In this document: positions 7,658-16,732 of the stretch, piece by piece
How the letters are laid out: each line of letters starts with the position of its first letter
Position numbering within the stretch: the stretch's first letter is position 1
Assembly (NCBI GenBank): GCA_964395095.1
Contig: CAYMZZ010000010.1
Span: 124,001 to 188,000, forward strand
DNA from: CAYMZZ01 sp964395095
GTDB lineage: Bacteria > Bacteroidota > Bacteroidia > Chitinophagales > Chitinophagaceae
Direction of reading: 5' to 3'
Length of the DNA: 64,000 nucleotides
Translations under genes and position numbers: made by a program
Notes under the pieces: model-generated
The model's input: only the letters and a program-made list of their open reading frames with translations
What the model was told of the DNA's origin: nothing
Database searches by the model: none

Positions 7658-8815
7658 CTATTCGGCCCAGCTCATAACATAATCAGGGTTTTCAATCTCG
7701 AGGGCCTGCCGGGTCAGCATTAGTGGGTGGAAGGTATCCACCATAACGGCCAGTTCCTTTGTTTCCCTGGCGCCAATACTTTTAGCCACGGCGCCCGGGT
7801 GAGGCCCATGCGGAATACCGGCTGGGTGCAGGGTGATCATCCCTCGGGTTACGTGTTTGCGGCTCATAAAATCGCCATCTACATAATACAATACTTCATC
7901 GCTGTCGATGTTGCTGTGATTATAGGGCGCGGGAATGGCCTGGGGATGGTAATCATAGAGCCGGGGGCAGAAGGAGCAAACCACAAAATTGTGCGCTTCA
8001 AAGGTTTGATGAACGGGTGGCGGCTGATGCACACGGCCGGTGATGGGTTCAAAATCATGAATGGAAAAGGCGAAGGGATAGCAACAACCATCCCAGCCAA
8101 TCACATCAAAGGGATGCGTTCCGTAATGGAGGCCGTAGAGGACGCCTTTCTTTTTCGCACGAATCAGGAAATCGCCTTTCTCATCAAAGGTCTGCAAGTC
8201 TTCCGGTCCGCGAATATCCCGTTCACAGTAGGGCGAATGCTCCAGTAACTGTCCGTATTTGCTTTGGTATCTTTTGGGATAGCGAAGCGGACTGAAAGAT
8301 TCCACTATAAAGAGTCGGTTACTGGTTGTAGTAAACGACAATTGATAGATGGTGCCTCTGGGTATCACCAGGTAATCGCCATAGCCAAAGCGCAGGTTGC
8401 CATACTGGGTATGAAGAACGCCTTCACCCTCATGCACAAAAATCATTTCATCGGCGTCGGCATTTTTGTAGAAATAATCCTGCATGCTTTGCCGGGGCGC
8501 TGCCAGCACAATATGGCAGTCGTTGTTGACCAGCACGGGCACACGGCTTTCCAGGTAATCGTCCTTGGGTTGAATATTGAATCCTTCGAAACTGCGGTGT
8601 TTCAGCATTTTCTCTTCCGCAATGCGGGGAGCCGCATCTACCTGGGGTTCTGTTTTGATGATTTGCGTGGGAGGGTGCACGTGATAAAGCAGGGAATAAT
8701 CATTGCTAAATCCTTCGGTAGAGAATAATTGCTCCGAATAAAGTTCACCATCGGGCCGGCGAAACTGGGTATGACGTTTATGCGGAATTTTTCCGCGCTG
8801 AATATAATGAGGCAT
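7658..8815 (-). CDS. hmgA: Homogentisate 1,2-dioxygenase
   Basis: Opens the aromatic ring of homogentisate to maleylacetoacetate in tyrosine and phenylalanine breakdown, using Fe(II) and O2 in the cytosol. At 385 residues it is the shorter bacterial form. The cupin body contains GEGVLHTQYGNLRFGYGDYL and VIPRGTIYQL, and the iron site is read from NHSNIDSDEVLYY (His and Glu) and IPHGPHPG (His). No other gene of the pathway (fumarylacetoacetase, maleylacetoacetate isomerase, HPPD) is in this window, so it stands alone here. A short heptamer run lies just upstream (8822-8848). Confidence 0.95.
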   Translation of the reverse strand: MPHYIQRGKIPHKRHTQFRRPDGELYSEQLFSTEGFSNDYSLLYHVHPPTQIIKTEPQVDAAPRIAEEKMLKHRSFEGFNIQPKDDYLESRVPVLVNNDCHIVLAAPRQSMQDYFYKNADADEMIFVHEGEGVLHTQYGNLRFGYGDYLVIPRGTIYQLSFTTTSNRLFIVESFSPLRYPKRYQSKYGQLLEHSPYCERDIRGPEDLQTFDEKGDFLIRAKKKGVLYGLHYGTHPFDVIGWDGCCYPFAFSIHDFEPITGRVHQPPPVHQTFEAHNFVVCSFCPRLYDYHPQAIPAPYNHSNIDSDEVLYYVDGDFMSRKHVTRGMITLHPAGIPHGPHPGAVAKSIGARETKELAVMVDTFHPLMLTRQALEIENPDYVMSWAE

Positions 8816-8939
8816 GGGAGGAGTTGAGGGTTTAAAGTTGAAAGTTTAAGACGAATTTTTTTAAAAAAATTTCGCCTGGAAATAAACATATTCTTAGCGC
8901 AACTAAGAATAGAATTCGCTCGCAGATGAGACGGTACTA

Positions 8940-9032
8940 TTACTTTTTCTCTTCGGCCAGGGTGGCCACGAGGAAATAATATTTCCAGCGTCGCTTATCG
9001 ATCCAATAGGTGAAGTTGCGATAGTATGGCAT
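8940..9032 (-). CDS. Possible 30-residue small protein, Tyr/Trp/basic-rich
   Basis: The 338-base gap 8816-9153 holds a short open frame on the minus strand encoding MPYYRNFTYWIDKRRW and then KYYFLVATLAEEKK before TAA. Five Tyr, two Trp and several Lys/Arg in 30 residues are far from random composition for non-coding DNA, and small proteins of this kind occur in related genomes as far as I recall. No promoter or ribosome site is obvious. The rest of the gap holds a 27-base heptamer run at 8822-8848 and nothing else I can name. Treat as a candidate only. Confidence 0.35.
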   Translation of the reverse strand: MPYYRNFTYWIDKRRWKYYFLVATLAEEKK

Positions 9033-9153
9033 AGCGGAGTGAAGTTACGGCTTTTCCGGTTTTTCGGTCATTGGGCAAATAATTGTACCTTAATCTTGCT
9101 ATTGGGAAGGGATCCATCCACCCATTTTCCGATCATTCACTAACTCACCGATT

Positions 9154-10251
9154 ATGAACAGACGCACCCTGATCCGCCAGGCCGCGCTCGCCAGTGCCGC
9201 TTTTGCCTTTAGCCGCGAGAGTTTTGCCCGGATGGCTTATCCGGCTTCATTATCGCCCACAACAACAGGCATCATCAAGCTGAGTTCGAATGAAAATCCG
9301 CATGGCCCCTCCCCTGCGGCGCGTAAGGCAATGATGGAAGCGGTAGCTTCCTGCAATCGCTATCCCTGGGAGCAAACCGGCGTATTAAAAGATAAGATTG
9401 GTCGCCATTTTGGTCTCAGTGCCGATCATGTAATGATTGGTGCGGGTTCTTCGGAATTGCTGGGTGTGGCTTCCACCTGGGCGGCCCTGCAAAAAGGCAA
9501 TGCCGTAGCGCCCGATCCTACTTTCCGGCTTTGGATGCCGGCCGCAAAAAGACTGGGAATCGATATCCGCCTGGTGCCGCTGGATGCTAAAAAAGTGACG
9601 GACCTGCAAGGGCTGAAAGATAAAGCCGATGCGCAAACCCGGATGATCTATATCTGTAACCCGGCCAATCCCACCGGCACCATCGTGCCGGCCAGTGATC
9701 TGGCGGCCTTTATACGAATGGTGCCCGGCAATTGTATGATCCTGCTCGATGAAGCCTATACGGAGTTTTGCGATGAGCCCAGTATGGCGAAGATGGTGAA
9801 TGACCACCCCAACCTGGTAGTGGCCAAAACATTTTCGAAAATATACGGACTGGCAGGTACCCGCATCGGCTATGCGCTGGCGCATCCTGATACCATTCGC
9901 GAATTGAACGCCCTGCAGCCCTGGGCTAATGCCGGTGCGGGAGCGGTATCCCTGGCAGGCGCTAATGCCAGCCTGGGTGATGTGGCATTCATTGCCCATT
10001 GCCGAAAAGAAAATGAAACAGCCCGGCAAATCCTCTACAATACCCTGCAAAAAGCCGGCATGCCCTATATTCCTTCACATACCAGCTTTGTCTATTTCGA
10101 TGCAAAACCCTTTGGCAAAGATTTTCGTGCCACACTCGAAAAGCAAAACATTATCGGCGCCCGCAGCTTTGAAAACAACAGCAGCTGGCTAAGGCTGAGT
10201 ATTGGAACGAGAGAAGAAATGAAGAAAGTGCAGGAAGCGGTAGAGCAATAA
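9154..10251 (+). CDS. Histidinol-phosphate aminotransferase-like enzyme with Tat signal
   Basis: A class I/II fold PLP aminotransferase of 365 residues similar to HisC. PLP-site features are CNPANPTGT (about 167-175), the LLDEAYTEF aspartate, and the Schiff-base lysine at residue 229 in TFSKIYGLAGTRIGY. The N-terminus is unusual: MNRRTLIRQAALASAAFAF is a twin-arginine signal followed by a likely cleavage site near residue 25, so the folded enzyme may be exported to the periplasm. A cytosolic HisC would not carry this. No histidine-pathway genes are nearby. The substrate is therefore uncertain; periplasmic amino-acid or cell-wall chemistry is possible. TAATCTTG at 9091-9098 is a near-match promoter. 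Confidence 0.88.
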   Translation: MNRRTLIRQAALASAAFAFSRESFARMAYPASLSPTTTGIIKLSSNENPHGPSPAARKAMMEAVASCNRYPWEQTGVLKDKIGRHFGLSADHVMIGAGSSELLGVASTWAALQKGNAVAPDPTFRLWMPAAKRLGIDIRLVPLDAKKVTDLQGLKDKADAQTRMIYICNPANPTGTIVPASDLAAFIRMVPGNCMILLDEAYTEFCDEPSMAKMVNDHPNLVVAKTFSKIYGLAGTRIGYALAHPDTIRELNALQPWANAGAGAVSLAGANASLGDVAFIAHCRKENETARQILYNTLQKAGMPYIPSHTSFVYFDAKPFGKDFRATLEKQNIIGARSFENNSSWLRLSIGTREEMKKVQEAVEQ

Positions 10252-10255
10252 GGGT

Positions 10256-10402
10256 TGATTTGTTGATTTGTTTATTCGTTGATTTGTTGACCTGCTGTCG
10301 GCAGGCAGGTTGGCGCAATACCTGCATAATTCCTCAAAAACAACAGCAAGCTACACTCAACTTAAAACTTACTACTTACAACTCAAAACTCACGTACTAC
10401 GT
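10256..10402. repeat. Short-unit repeat region between convergent genes
   Basis: Left part (10256-10302) is an octamer array of the TTGATTTG type; the centre has CCTGCTGTCGGCAGGCAGG, a G+C-rich imperfect hairpin; the right part (10357-10397) is heptamers CTTAAAA, CTTACTA, CTTACAA, CTCAAAA. It fills the gap between the stops of the aminotransferase gene and the minus-strand membrane-protein gene. Confidence 0.75.
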
Positions 10403-10405
10403 CCC

Positions 10406-10879
10406 TCACATTCCCGGAAACCATCCCCTGTTTTCGCCAATAATTTCGCGGAAAGGCCAGGGAATAGAAATAAGGATCAGCAGCAGGGCTACAACAAATA
10501 GCCAGAATGCCTGCTTGTATTTGCTGGCATCGGGAATGGGCTTTTTGGCGCGGCCATAAGCAAGTGTGATCAGTATAATGGAGATGATCATGAGCACAGG
10601 ATGCTCTACCCAGAAGAAACGAAAGAATTTATCCGACATCACGGAAACACCTTCCGGCAAACTGGTCTTCAGCATGCCATAGCGACCTGCGAGCCACTGA
10701 TACACGCCAATCACCAGCATAACATGCGAAGCAATCAACGTAAAGAGCCAGATCTTGCGATCGCCCGGGCTAAAGGCTTTGCCCTGCTTCCATCCGCTAT
10801 AAGCTTTTGCAATCGACAAAAGCAGCAGAATAAGGATGACCCAACGCAAGAGATTGTGCAGATGCAGCATTCCGGTTTC
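10406..10879 (-). CDS. Four-helix membrane protein, cytochrome-b-like annotation in relatives
   Basis: About 157 residues with four predicted helices: roughly 6-24, 43-65, 85-107 and 122-141. METGMLHLHNLLRWV opens the protein, with two His near the first helix and further His in the second and third (ASHVML, VEHPVLM), a pattern that would suit haem ligation, though that is inference. I start at 10879 because a -7 element TAGATTTG sits at 10907-10914 on the minus strand; a start at 10909 would overlap it. No operon partner is evident. Function unknown. Confidence 0.7.
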   Translation of the reverse strand, partial: ETGMLHLHNLLRWVILILLLLSIAKAYSGWKQGKAFSPGDRKIWLFTLIASHVMLVIGVYQWLAGRYGMLKTSLPEGVSVMSDKFFRFFWVEHPVLMIISIILITLAYGRAKKPIPDASKYKQAFWLFVVALLLILISIPWPFREIIGENRGWFPGM

Positions 10880-10906
10880 CATGTTGATCCTGATTTTGGT
10901 TGAGGC

Positions 10907-10914
10907 CAAATCTA
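10907..10914 (-). promoter_or_regulatory. Bacteroidota -7 element
   Basis: Minus strand reads TAGATTTG, a full match to TAnnTTTG. Transcription would begin near 10900, 20-odd bases before the ATG at 10879, which supports that start. Confidence 0.55.
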
Positions 10915-10942
10915 CGGTAGGAAAATGGCAAAGGCAAATAAT

Positions 10943-11175
10943 ACTGGGATTTCCTTGATTGCCTCGATTACCTTGATGGCCATGAATGCCTCGATTGTCC
11001 TGATGACCCTGATTAGAGGGCCGGATTGATGGACGGATTCGAAGATTTTAATGTCATTCTTCCACTATAATTTATCATAACCACGAAACACGACAACACA
11101 ACACGTTTCGAATCAAACAAATCAAATCTATTCCTTTAATCCATGCAATCAAGGCAATCATGGTAATCAGGAAAA
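10943..11175. repeat. Inverted repeat built of nonamers (TTGATTGCC type)
   Basis: The left part (10943-11018) is a run of nine-base units: TTGATTGCC, TCGATTACC, TTGATGGCC, ATGAATGCC, TCGATTGTC, CTGATGACC. The right part (11110-11175) carries the same units on the other strand (CAATCAAGG, CAATCATGG, TAATCAGGA). Between them is about 90 bases of ordinary sequence. The right arm ends three bases before the stop of the minus-strand propeller gene. Same architecture as the heptamer repeats but with another unit length. Confidence 0.78.
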
Positions 11176-11177
11176 TC

Positions 11178-12296
11178 CTAGTCCCAGTTGGCGATGAATA
11201 CATTGGTTTCCCTTGTACCCCCATTATTCCTGTTGCTGGAAAAAACAAGCTTCTTTCCATCGGGTGAGAACAGCGGGAATGCATCAAAACCCTTGTCGCG
11301 GCTCACTTTTTCCAATCCCGTTCCATCTTCGTTGATGGTGTACATATTAAAGGGAAAGCCCCGGGGATACTCATGGTTGGAGGCAAATATGATTTTCTTG
11401 CTATCGGGCATATAGGTGGGCGCCCAATTGGCCTGTCCAAGACTGGTTACCTGCTTTTGGTTATTTCCATCCGCGTCGGCAATCCACACTTCCATTTTCG
11501 TGGGTGCCACCATGCCTTCTGCCAGCAGCTCTTTGTATTCTTTCAACTCTTCCTCGGTATCGGGTCTGGAAGCACGCCATACCAGTTTGGTTCCATCGGG
11601 ACTAAACCAGGCGCCGCCGTCGTAACCAACCGCCGTGGTAATGCGCTTCTCTTCGCCGGTTTCGAGGTCCATAATATACAGTTCTATATCTCCGTCCTTT
11701 GTGCTGGTGTACACCATTTTCTTACCGTCGGGCGAAAGCGTGGCTTCGGCGTCATAACCGGGTGAGTTGGTAAGTTGCTTTACGATATTGCCATTGAGGT
11801 CGGCCATGAAAATATCATAACTGCCGTACAAGGGCCAGATGTATTTGTTGCCGTACTTCGCGCGATCGGGTACCGGGGGACAATCGGCCGAACCCAGGTG
11901 CGTGGATGCATAGATTACGTGCTGCCCGTCTTTGGTGAAAAATGCGCAGGTAGTGCGTCCCTTACCGGTGCTCACCATTTTATACTCAAATTTTTCTCCG
12001 GCCTTCTCCGGTACTTTACCTACAAAAATCTGGTCACAGGGTATCCCTTCACTGGCATGAGCCCGCTGGAAAACGAGGTATTTTCCATCATAGCTCCAGT
12101 AAGCTTCCGCGTTATCACCGCCAAATGTCAATTGCTGTATATTGCTCAGGTGTGTTTCCTCCGGATAAAGCAGGGTATCCTGCGCAGCATTGGCCGGCTG
12201 CCCCTTATCCGCACCCGCGTCATTACTATTACAAGCTGTCAGCAACACTATTAAGATGGGCATCAGCAAAGCCGGAAGGAACATACGTTTTTTCAT
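11178..12296 (-). CDS. PD40/TolB-like beta-propeller lipoprotein
   Basis: A 372-residue secreted protein starting at ATG 12296, which gives the signal peptide MKKRMFLPALLMPILIVLLT and lipobox LTAC. An ATG further upstream would add 24 unlikely residues. The mature part repeats PD40-type blades: QLTFGGDNAEAYWSYDGKYL, LSPDGKKMVYTSTKDGDIEL, FSPDGTKLVWRASR, MPDSKKIIFASNHE and LFSPDGKKLVFSSNRN. Such WD40-like propellers act in the periplasm or at the surface, often in binding or peptidase systems, but there is no attached catalytic domain. Monocistronic; its 3' end abuts a nonamer repeat. Confidence 0.9.
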   Translation of the reverse strand: MKKRMFLPALLMPILIVLLTACNSNDAGADKGQPANAAQDTLLYPEETHLSNIQQLTFGGDNAEAYWSYDGKYLVFQRAHASEGIPCDQIFVGKVPEKAGEKFEYKMVSTGKGRTTCAFFTKDGQHVIYASTHLGSADCPPVPDRAKYGNKYIWPLYGSYDIFMADLNGNIVKQLTNSPGYDAEATLSPDGKKMVYTSTKDGDIELYIMDLETGEEKRITTAVGYDGGAWFSPDGTKLVWRASRPDTEEELKEYKELLAEGMVAPTKMEVWIADADGNNQKQVTSLGQANWAPTYMPDSKKIIFASNHEYPRGFPFNMYTINEDGTGLEKVSRDKGFDAFPLFSPDGKKLVFSSNRNNGGTRETNVFIANWD

Positions 12297-12380
12297 GTAT
12301 TGTCGTTTAAAAGCGGATGCAAAGGTATTTTTGAACTTTGGTCGATTTGTCAGGGAACTGTCATACATCCCTTTTTCGCT

Positions 12381-12388
12381 TAGTTTTG
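12381..12388 (+). promoter_or_regulatory. -7 element almost on top of a start codon
   Basis: TAGTTTTG matches TAnnTTTG and lies only four bases before the ATG at 12393, which would make the transcript nearly or fully leaderless. No good TTTG at -33 was found at usual spacing. Confidence 0.45.
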
Positions 12389-12392
12389 ACGC

Positions 12393-13376
12393 ATGAAATG
12401 GTTTTTTTCTTTTTTCCTGATCTTTTTAATGGCTTGCGGCAATGAGGAGCCGGTGAGTCCTTATGCCGAGTTGCTGGAAAATCCCCCCTATTCGGGCATA
12501 AGTGACAGTATCGGCAACGACCCGGACAACAGTGAGCTTTATTTCCGCAGAGCCGTTCTGCTCAATAATAACCAGCAAAGCCTCCCGGCCCTGGCCGATT
12601 TCAACAAGGCCTGGTCGCTCGACAAACAGGAACGCTATGCCCTGGGCATTGGCAATATCTGGCTCACCAGTAACCCCGATTCGGCCGCGGCTTTTGTGGA
12701 GCAGGCGCTCGACATATTGCCCGAAAGTCCTTTTCTGCCGCTATTGCTGGCCCGTGCTTACGAAGGGGCCGGAAAATTGGACAGGGCCATCGAAGTATGC
12801 GACAGCATTCTCCTGTCGGATCCCAACCAGGTGAATGCGCTCGTCTTAAAAGCGGAGATTTTGCAGGAAAAAAATGATCGCCCGGCGGCGGTAAAGGCGC
12901 TGGAAAGAGCCTATGCCCTGTTACCCGATAACCGCAAACTGGCCGAAGAGCTCGCATACGAATATGCGGAAACGAAAAATCCAAAAGCGCTTTCGCTGGC
13001 CGATTCTCTGATTCAAAAGGACTCGTTGAAGCAATTCGCCTCTCCCTTTTATATCAAGGGAAATTATTACGCGAATATCCGCAACAACAGTGAAGCCATT
13101 CGCTGGTACGATGCCACTATTCAACGCGATCATCGCTACCTGAATGCCTATATCGAAAAAGGAAAAATTTTCTTCAACAGCAACCAGTTTGAAAAAGCGC
13201 TTCCTGTATTTCAACTGGCCAATACCATCGCGCCCGGTTTTCCGGATGCCTGGTACTGGATCGCGCGATGCCAGGAAAAAATGGGACAGAAAGCGGAAGC
13301 CAAACTGAATTATCAAAAAGCATATTCGCTGGACCAGACTTTTCTGCAGGCCAGGGAAGCAGCAGATAGTTTGTAA
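12393..13376 (+). CDS. Tetratricopeptide-repeat lipoprotein
   Basis: A 327-residue lipoprotein with signal MKWFFSFFLIFLMACG (lipobox LMAC). The mature part is a chain of TPR units of about 34 residues: LYFRRAVLLNNNQQSLPALA, YALGIGNIWLTSNPDSAAA, PLLLARAYEGAGKLDRAIEV, ALVLKAEILQEKNDRPAAVK, and ending PDAWYWIARCQEKMGQKAEA. TPR solenoids bind partner proteins; here it would face the periplasm or lie at the outer membrane. It precedes rpe by 96 bases on the same strand, with a possible separate promoter between. The partner is unknown. Confidence 0.9.
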   Translation: MKWFFSFFLIFLMACGNEEPVSPYAELLENPPYSGISDSIGNDPDNSELYFRRAVLLNNNQQSLPALADFNKAWSLDKQERYALGIGNIWLTSNPDSAAAFVEQALDILPESPFLPLLLARAYEGAGKLDRAIEVCDSILLSDPNQVNALVLKAEILQEKNDRPAAVKALERAYALLPDNRKLAEELAYEYAETKNPKALSLADSLIQKDSLKQFASPFYIKGNYYANIRNNSEAIRWYDATIQRDHRYLNAYIEKGKIFFNSNQFEKALPVFQLANTIAPGFPDAWYWIARCQEKMGQKAEAKLNYQKAYSLDQTFLQAREAADSL

Positions 13377-13472
13377 ATCGTTCGAAGATTTGGATATCCA
13401 AAGGAAAACCGGCTGGCTTAGTGGCAAAATGGCTAATTTGCACAGCAGGAAAAAACCAAAAATCAAAACTGA

Positions 13473-14126
13473 ATGCCCCTGATCGCCCCTTCTTTTTTAT
13501 CCGCCAATTTCCTGCAGTTGGAAAAGGAATGTGAGCGCATGAACCAAAGCGAAGCCGACTGGATCCACCTCGATATCATGGACGGCCGCTTTGTTCCCAA
13601 TATCACTTTTGGCCCCATGATCGTGGAATTTATACGAAAGGCCACCCATAAGGTTTGCGACGTACACCTGATGATAGAAGAGCCCGGCAACTACGCGGAA
13701 CAGTTCCGTAATGCCGGCGCCGACAACCTCTCTGTTCATATAGAAGCCTGCCCGCATCTGCATCGCAATATTCAACAAATCAAAAGCCTGGGTATGAAGG
13801 CCGGTGTGGCCATCAATCCGCATACGCCCGTTTCCATGCTGGCGGATGTGCTGGGCGATATTGACCTGGTATGCATGATGAGTGTGAACCCCGGCTTTGG
13901 CGGACAGCAATTCATACCCCGTACACTCGACCGTATACGTGAGCTCCGGAACATGATCGATGAGCGCAACCTGAATGTGCTGATAGAAATTGACGGCGGC
14001 GTTACCGTTGACAATGCGGCGCAGATCGTGCAGGCAGGTGCCCATGTGCTGGTTGCCGGCAACAGCATCTTCCGCGCGCAGGACCCGATTAAAACCATCG
14101 CTCAGCTCAAGTCTATCCAATCTTAG
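13473..14126 (+). CDS. rpe: Ribulose-phosphate 3-epimerase
   Basis: Cytosolic TIM-barrel enzyme interconverting ribulose 5-phosphate and xylulose 5-phosphate. At 217 residues it has the usual length. Metal and catalytic residues sit in DWIHLDIMDGRFVPN (His and Asp), DVHLMIEEP (His) and LIEIDGGV (Asp), and the phosphate-binding end has LVAGNSIF. MSVNPGFGGQQFIP is the conserved flexible loop. The TonB-receptor gene begins five bases after the stop, so the two are probably co-transcribed even though their functions are not obviously linked. Confidence 0.97.
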   Translation: MPLIAPSFLSANFLQLEKECERMNQSEADWIHLDIMDGRFVPNITFGPMIVEFIRKATHKVCDVHLMIEEPGNYAEQFRNAGADNLSVHIEACPHLHRNIQQIKSLGMKAGVAINPHTPVSMLADVLGDIDLVCMMSVNPGFGGQQFIPRTLDRIRELRNMIDERNLNVLIEIDGGVTVDNAAQIVQAGAHVLVAGNSIFRAQDPIKTIAQLKSIQS

Positions 14127-14131
14127 TCCCC

Positions 14132-16615
14132 ATGACCTGGCGCCCATTCCTGATAATGCCCGCTTTTTTGTTGCTGCCGGTTTTGCTATGGGCGCAGAAA
14201 AACAGCGCCACCGTATCGGGTGTGGTGGTGGATGAAGAGGAAAACCCGCTTCCCGGCGTATCGGTACTGATCCTGGGCCGGCAGAGCGGCATCAGCACCA
14301 ACGATTCGGGCTATTTCCGGCTTAGTGTACCGGCCGATCGCGCCTTTGGCATTGAGTTCTCCTTTACCGGTTATCGTTCAGAACAACGGAACTTCCTGCT
14401 CAGCGATGGCGAGTCGGAAACGGTTCGGATACGTATGATGCGGGGAGAAAAGCTGCTGGGCGAAGTGGTGGTGCGCGATCAGCGCGACCGTCGCGAAACA
14501 GGGCTTATCCGGCTCAATCCCAAATCGGTGATCAACCTGCCATCGGTAACCACCGGGGTAGAAAGCCTGATCAAGGTATTTGTCGGCTCCAACAACGAGC
14601 TCACCTCACAGTATTCCGTACGCGGAGGCAGCTACGACGAGAACCTGATTTATGTAAACGATTTTGAAGTATTCCGCCCTTACCTGGTGCGTAATGGCCA
14701 GCAGGAAGGGCTGAGCTTTATTAACCCCGAACTGGTAAGCAATATCAATTTTTACAATGGCGGCTTCCAGGCCCGCTATGGAGATAAGATGAGTAGTGTG
14801 CTCGATATACAGTATCGCCAGCCCCGTCGATTTGGGGGTAGCGCTTATGTGGGTTTGTTGGAACAGGGTTTGCATTTGGAAGGCGCATCCTCCGATCAGC
14901 GCCTGGGCTTTTTAATCGGCGCACGTAACCGTAGCAACCGCAACCTGCTCAGCCGCCAGGAAACGCAGGGTAATTATGTGCCTGCTTCATCCGATATCCA
15001 GGGCCTGATGAACTACCGGCTCAACGACCGCTGGCGAATGGAACTGTTTGGCAATTACAGTCGTTCGCGCTTTTCGCTGAATCCGGAGTTCAGCCAGCTT
15101 ACTTCCTCCGTTTATTCCCCTTATTTCACCGCCAACCTGGGTTTGGATATTTATTTTGCCGGCCAGGAAAGAGATGAGTACCAAACCAATATGCTGGGCC
15201 TGTCGATCATCAACCAGGTGCATGACAAATTGCGGCTAAAATGGATGGCCAGCCGCTTTGAAAATGATGAGCAGGAAAATATCGATATCCAGGGCGCCTA
15301 CCTTTTTGGCGATCGTGAATTTGATAAATCCAATCCGGCATTTGGCCTGATCGTAAACCCGCTGGGGGCCGGCGTCTTTCATCAATATGCCCGCAATACC
15401 CTCAATATTCAAAACTGGAACCTCGCCCATCGAGGTTATCTCGATAAAGAACGACATCATATCCAGTGGGGGCTTTCGTACGACCGGACCATTATCCGCG
15501 ACAAATTATACGAATGGGAATTCCAGGATTCGGCCGGCTACAATATTCCGTTCAATCCCGATATGCTGCAGTTGAGCAAACTGATTCGATCCAATGCCGA
15601 CCTGAACGTTGATAAATTTTCTGCATTTGTGCAGGACAACTGGCGCCTGGGCGATTCTGCCCGTCGCATCACCCTCTCATCCGGACTGAGAGTACATTAC
15701 AATACGCTCAATGAGCAATGGCTGGTTTCGCCCCGTTTAACAGCAAGCTGGCAACCCAACTGGAGAAGGGATATCATATTTCGCGCCGCCCTGGGAGCTT
15801 ATCACCAGCCATCATTTTATCGCGAAATCAGGCGATATGATGGAACCATTAACGAGCAAATAAAAGCGCAGCAAAGTGCGCAGGCCGTATTGGGATTCGA
15901 TTATAGTTTCACCGGCTTTGGCCGACCCATGCGATGGACGACCGAAGCCTATTATAAGCAAATGTGGGACGTAATTCCCTACGACATCGATAATGTGCGC
16001 ATGCGCTACTATGGTGAGAATAATGCCAAAGCCTATGCGATGGGGCTGGAGATGCGCCTGCATGGTGAGCTCGTGAAAGACGCGGAAAGCTGGATAAGTC
16101 TTGGCCTGATGCACACAAGAGAAGACATTAAGGGAGATACCTACCAGGAATATACGCTCGACGACTTCAATCAGCCTATCGACAGCATGACGGTAGAGAA
16201 AGGTTGGGTAAGAAGACCCACTGACCGGCGTATCAGTTTTGGAATGTTCTTCCAGGATTACCTGGCTACGAATAAAAACCTGAAGATGTATCTCAACCTG
16301 CTTTATGGCAGCAATCTTCCCTACAATATTCCCAACAATGTGAAGTACAGGAATGGGCTGGAGATACCCAGCTATATCCGGGTTGATATTGGCTTTAGCG
16401 CTTTGCTGCTCGATAGCGATAAGAGCCGCCGTCGCAGCCGTAGTCCCTTTCTTGGCTTCGACAATATCTGGGCCAGCCTCGAAGTATTCAACCTGATTGA
16501 TCGCGACAATACCATATCGTATTTACTCATCAAAGACTTCTCCAACACCACTTATACCATGCCGCAAAGGCTTACGCCCCGTTTGCTCAATTTCAAGATT
16601 GTGGGAAGATGGTAA
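14132..16615 (+). CDS. TonB-dependent receptor with CarboxypepD_reg-like N-terminal domain
   Basis: Outer-membrane receptor of 827 residues. A signal peptide covers about 1-22 (MTWRPFLIMPAFLLLPVLLW). Residues 25-110 are the beta-sandwich carboxypeptidase-regulatory domain common in Bacteroidota receptors (SGVVVDEEENPLPGVSVLI, ending with a GEVVV segment). The plug follows with SQYSVRGGSYDENLIYVNDF, and the remaining ~600 residues alternate aromatic beta strands to a final KIVGRW. No SusD partner is adjacent, so it is not a classical polysaccharide locus. Ligand unknown. It starts five bases after rpe. Confidence 0.92.
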   Translation: MTWRPFLIMPAFLLLPVLLWAQKNSATVSGVVVDEEENPLPGVSVLILGRQSGISTNDSGYFRLSVPADRAFGIEFSFTGYRSEQRNFLLSDGESETVRIRMMRGEKLLGEVVVRDQRDRRETGLIRLNPKSVINLPSVTTGVESLIKVFVGSNNELTSQYSVRGGSYDENLIYVNDFEVFRPYLVRNGQQEGLSFINPELVSNINFYNGGFQARYGDKMSSVLDIQYRQPRRFGGSAYVGLLEQGLHLEGASSDQRLGFLIGARNRSNRNLLSRQETQGNYVPASSDIQGLMNYRLNDRWRMELFGNYSRSRFSLNPEFSQLTSSVYSPYFTANLGLDIYFAGQERDEYQTNMLGLSIINQVHDKLRLKWMASRFENDEQENIDIQGAYLFGDREFDKSNPAFGLIVNPLGAGVFHQYARNTLNIQNWNLAHRGYLDKERHHIQWGLSYDRTIIRDKLYEWEFQDSAGYNIPFNPDMLQLSKLIRSNADLNVDKFSAFVQDNWRLGDSARRITLSSGLRVHYNTLNEQWLVSPRLTASWQPNWRRDIIFRAALGAYHQPSFYREIRRYDGTINEQIKAQQSAQAVLGFDYSFTGFGRPMRWTTEAYYKQMWDVIPYDIDNVRMRYYGENNAKAYAMGLEMRLHGELVKDAESWISLGLMHTREDIKGDTYQEYTLDDFNQPIDSMTVEKGWVRRPTDRRISFGMFFQDYLATNKNLKMYLNLLYGSNLPYNIPNNVKYRNGLEIPSYIRVDIGFSALLLDSDKSRRRSRSPFLGFDNIWASLEVFNLIDRDNTISYLLIKDFSNTTYTMPQRLTPRLLNFKIVGRW

Positions 16616-16670
16616 TAACACGCATACACTTATTTCCTTTTATCCAAAACTTTAACCATTCCTATTTGTT

Positions 16671-16726
16671 TTCACATCTGTGAATAAGTAACTTTAGGAA
16701 GGTATAGTTCAACTAACCTATATTTG
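16671..16726 (+). promoter_or_regulatory. phoH promoter with upstream palindrome
   Basis: TATATTTG (16719-16726) fully matches the TAnnTTTG -7 element. About 35 bp upstream is the palindrome TTCACATCTGTGAA (16671-16684), a candidate operator. Overlapping it, TGTGAATAA (16679-16687) is a perfect reverse DnaA-box consensus. The gap 16616-16821 holds this promoter and the structured leader that follows. Confidence 0.55.
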
Positions 16727-16732
16727 AAAAGA

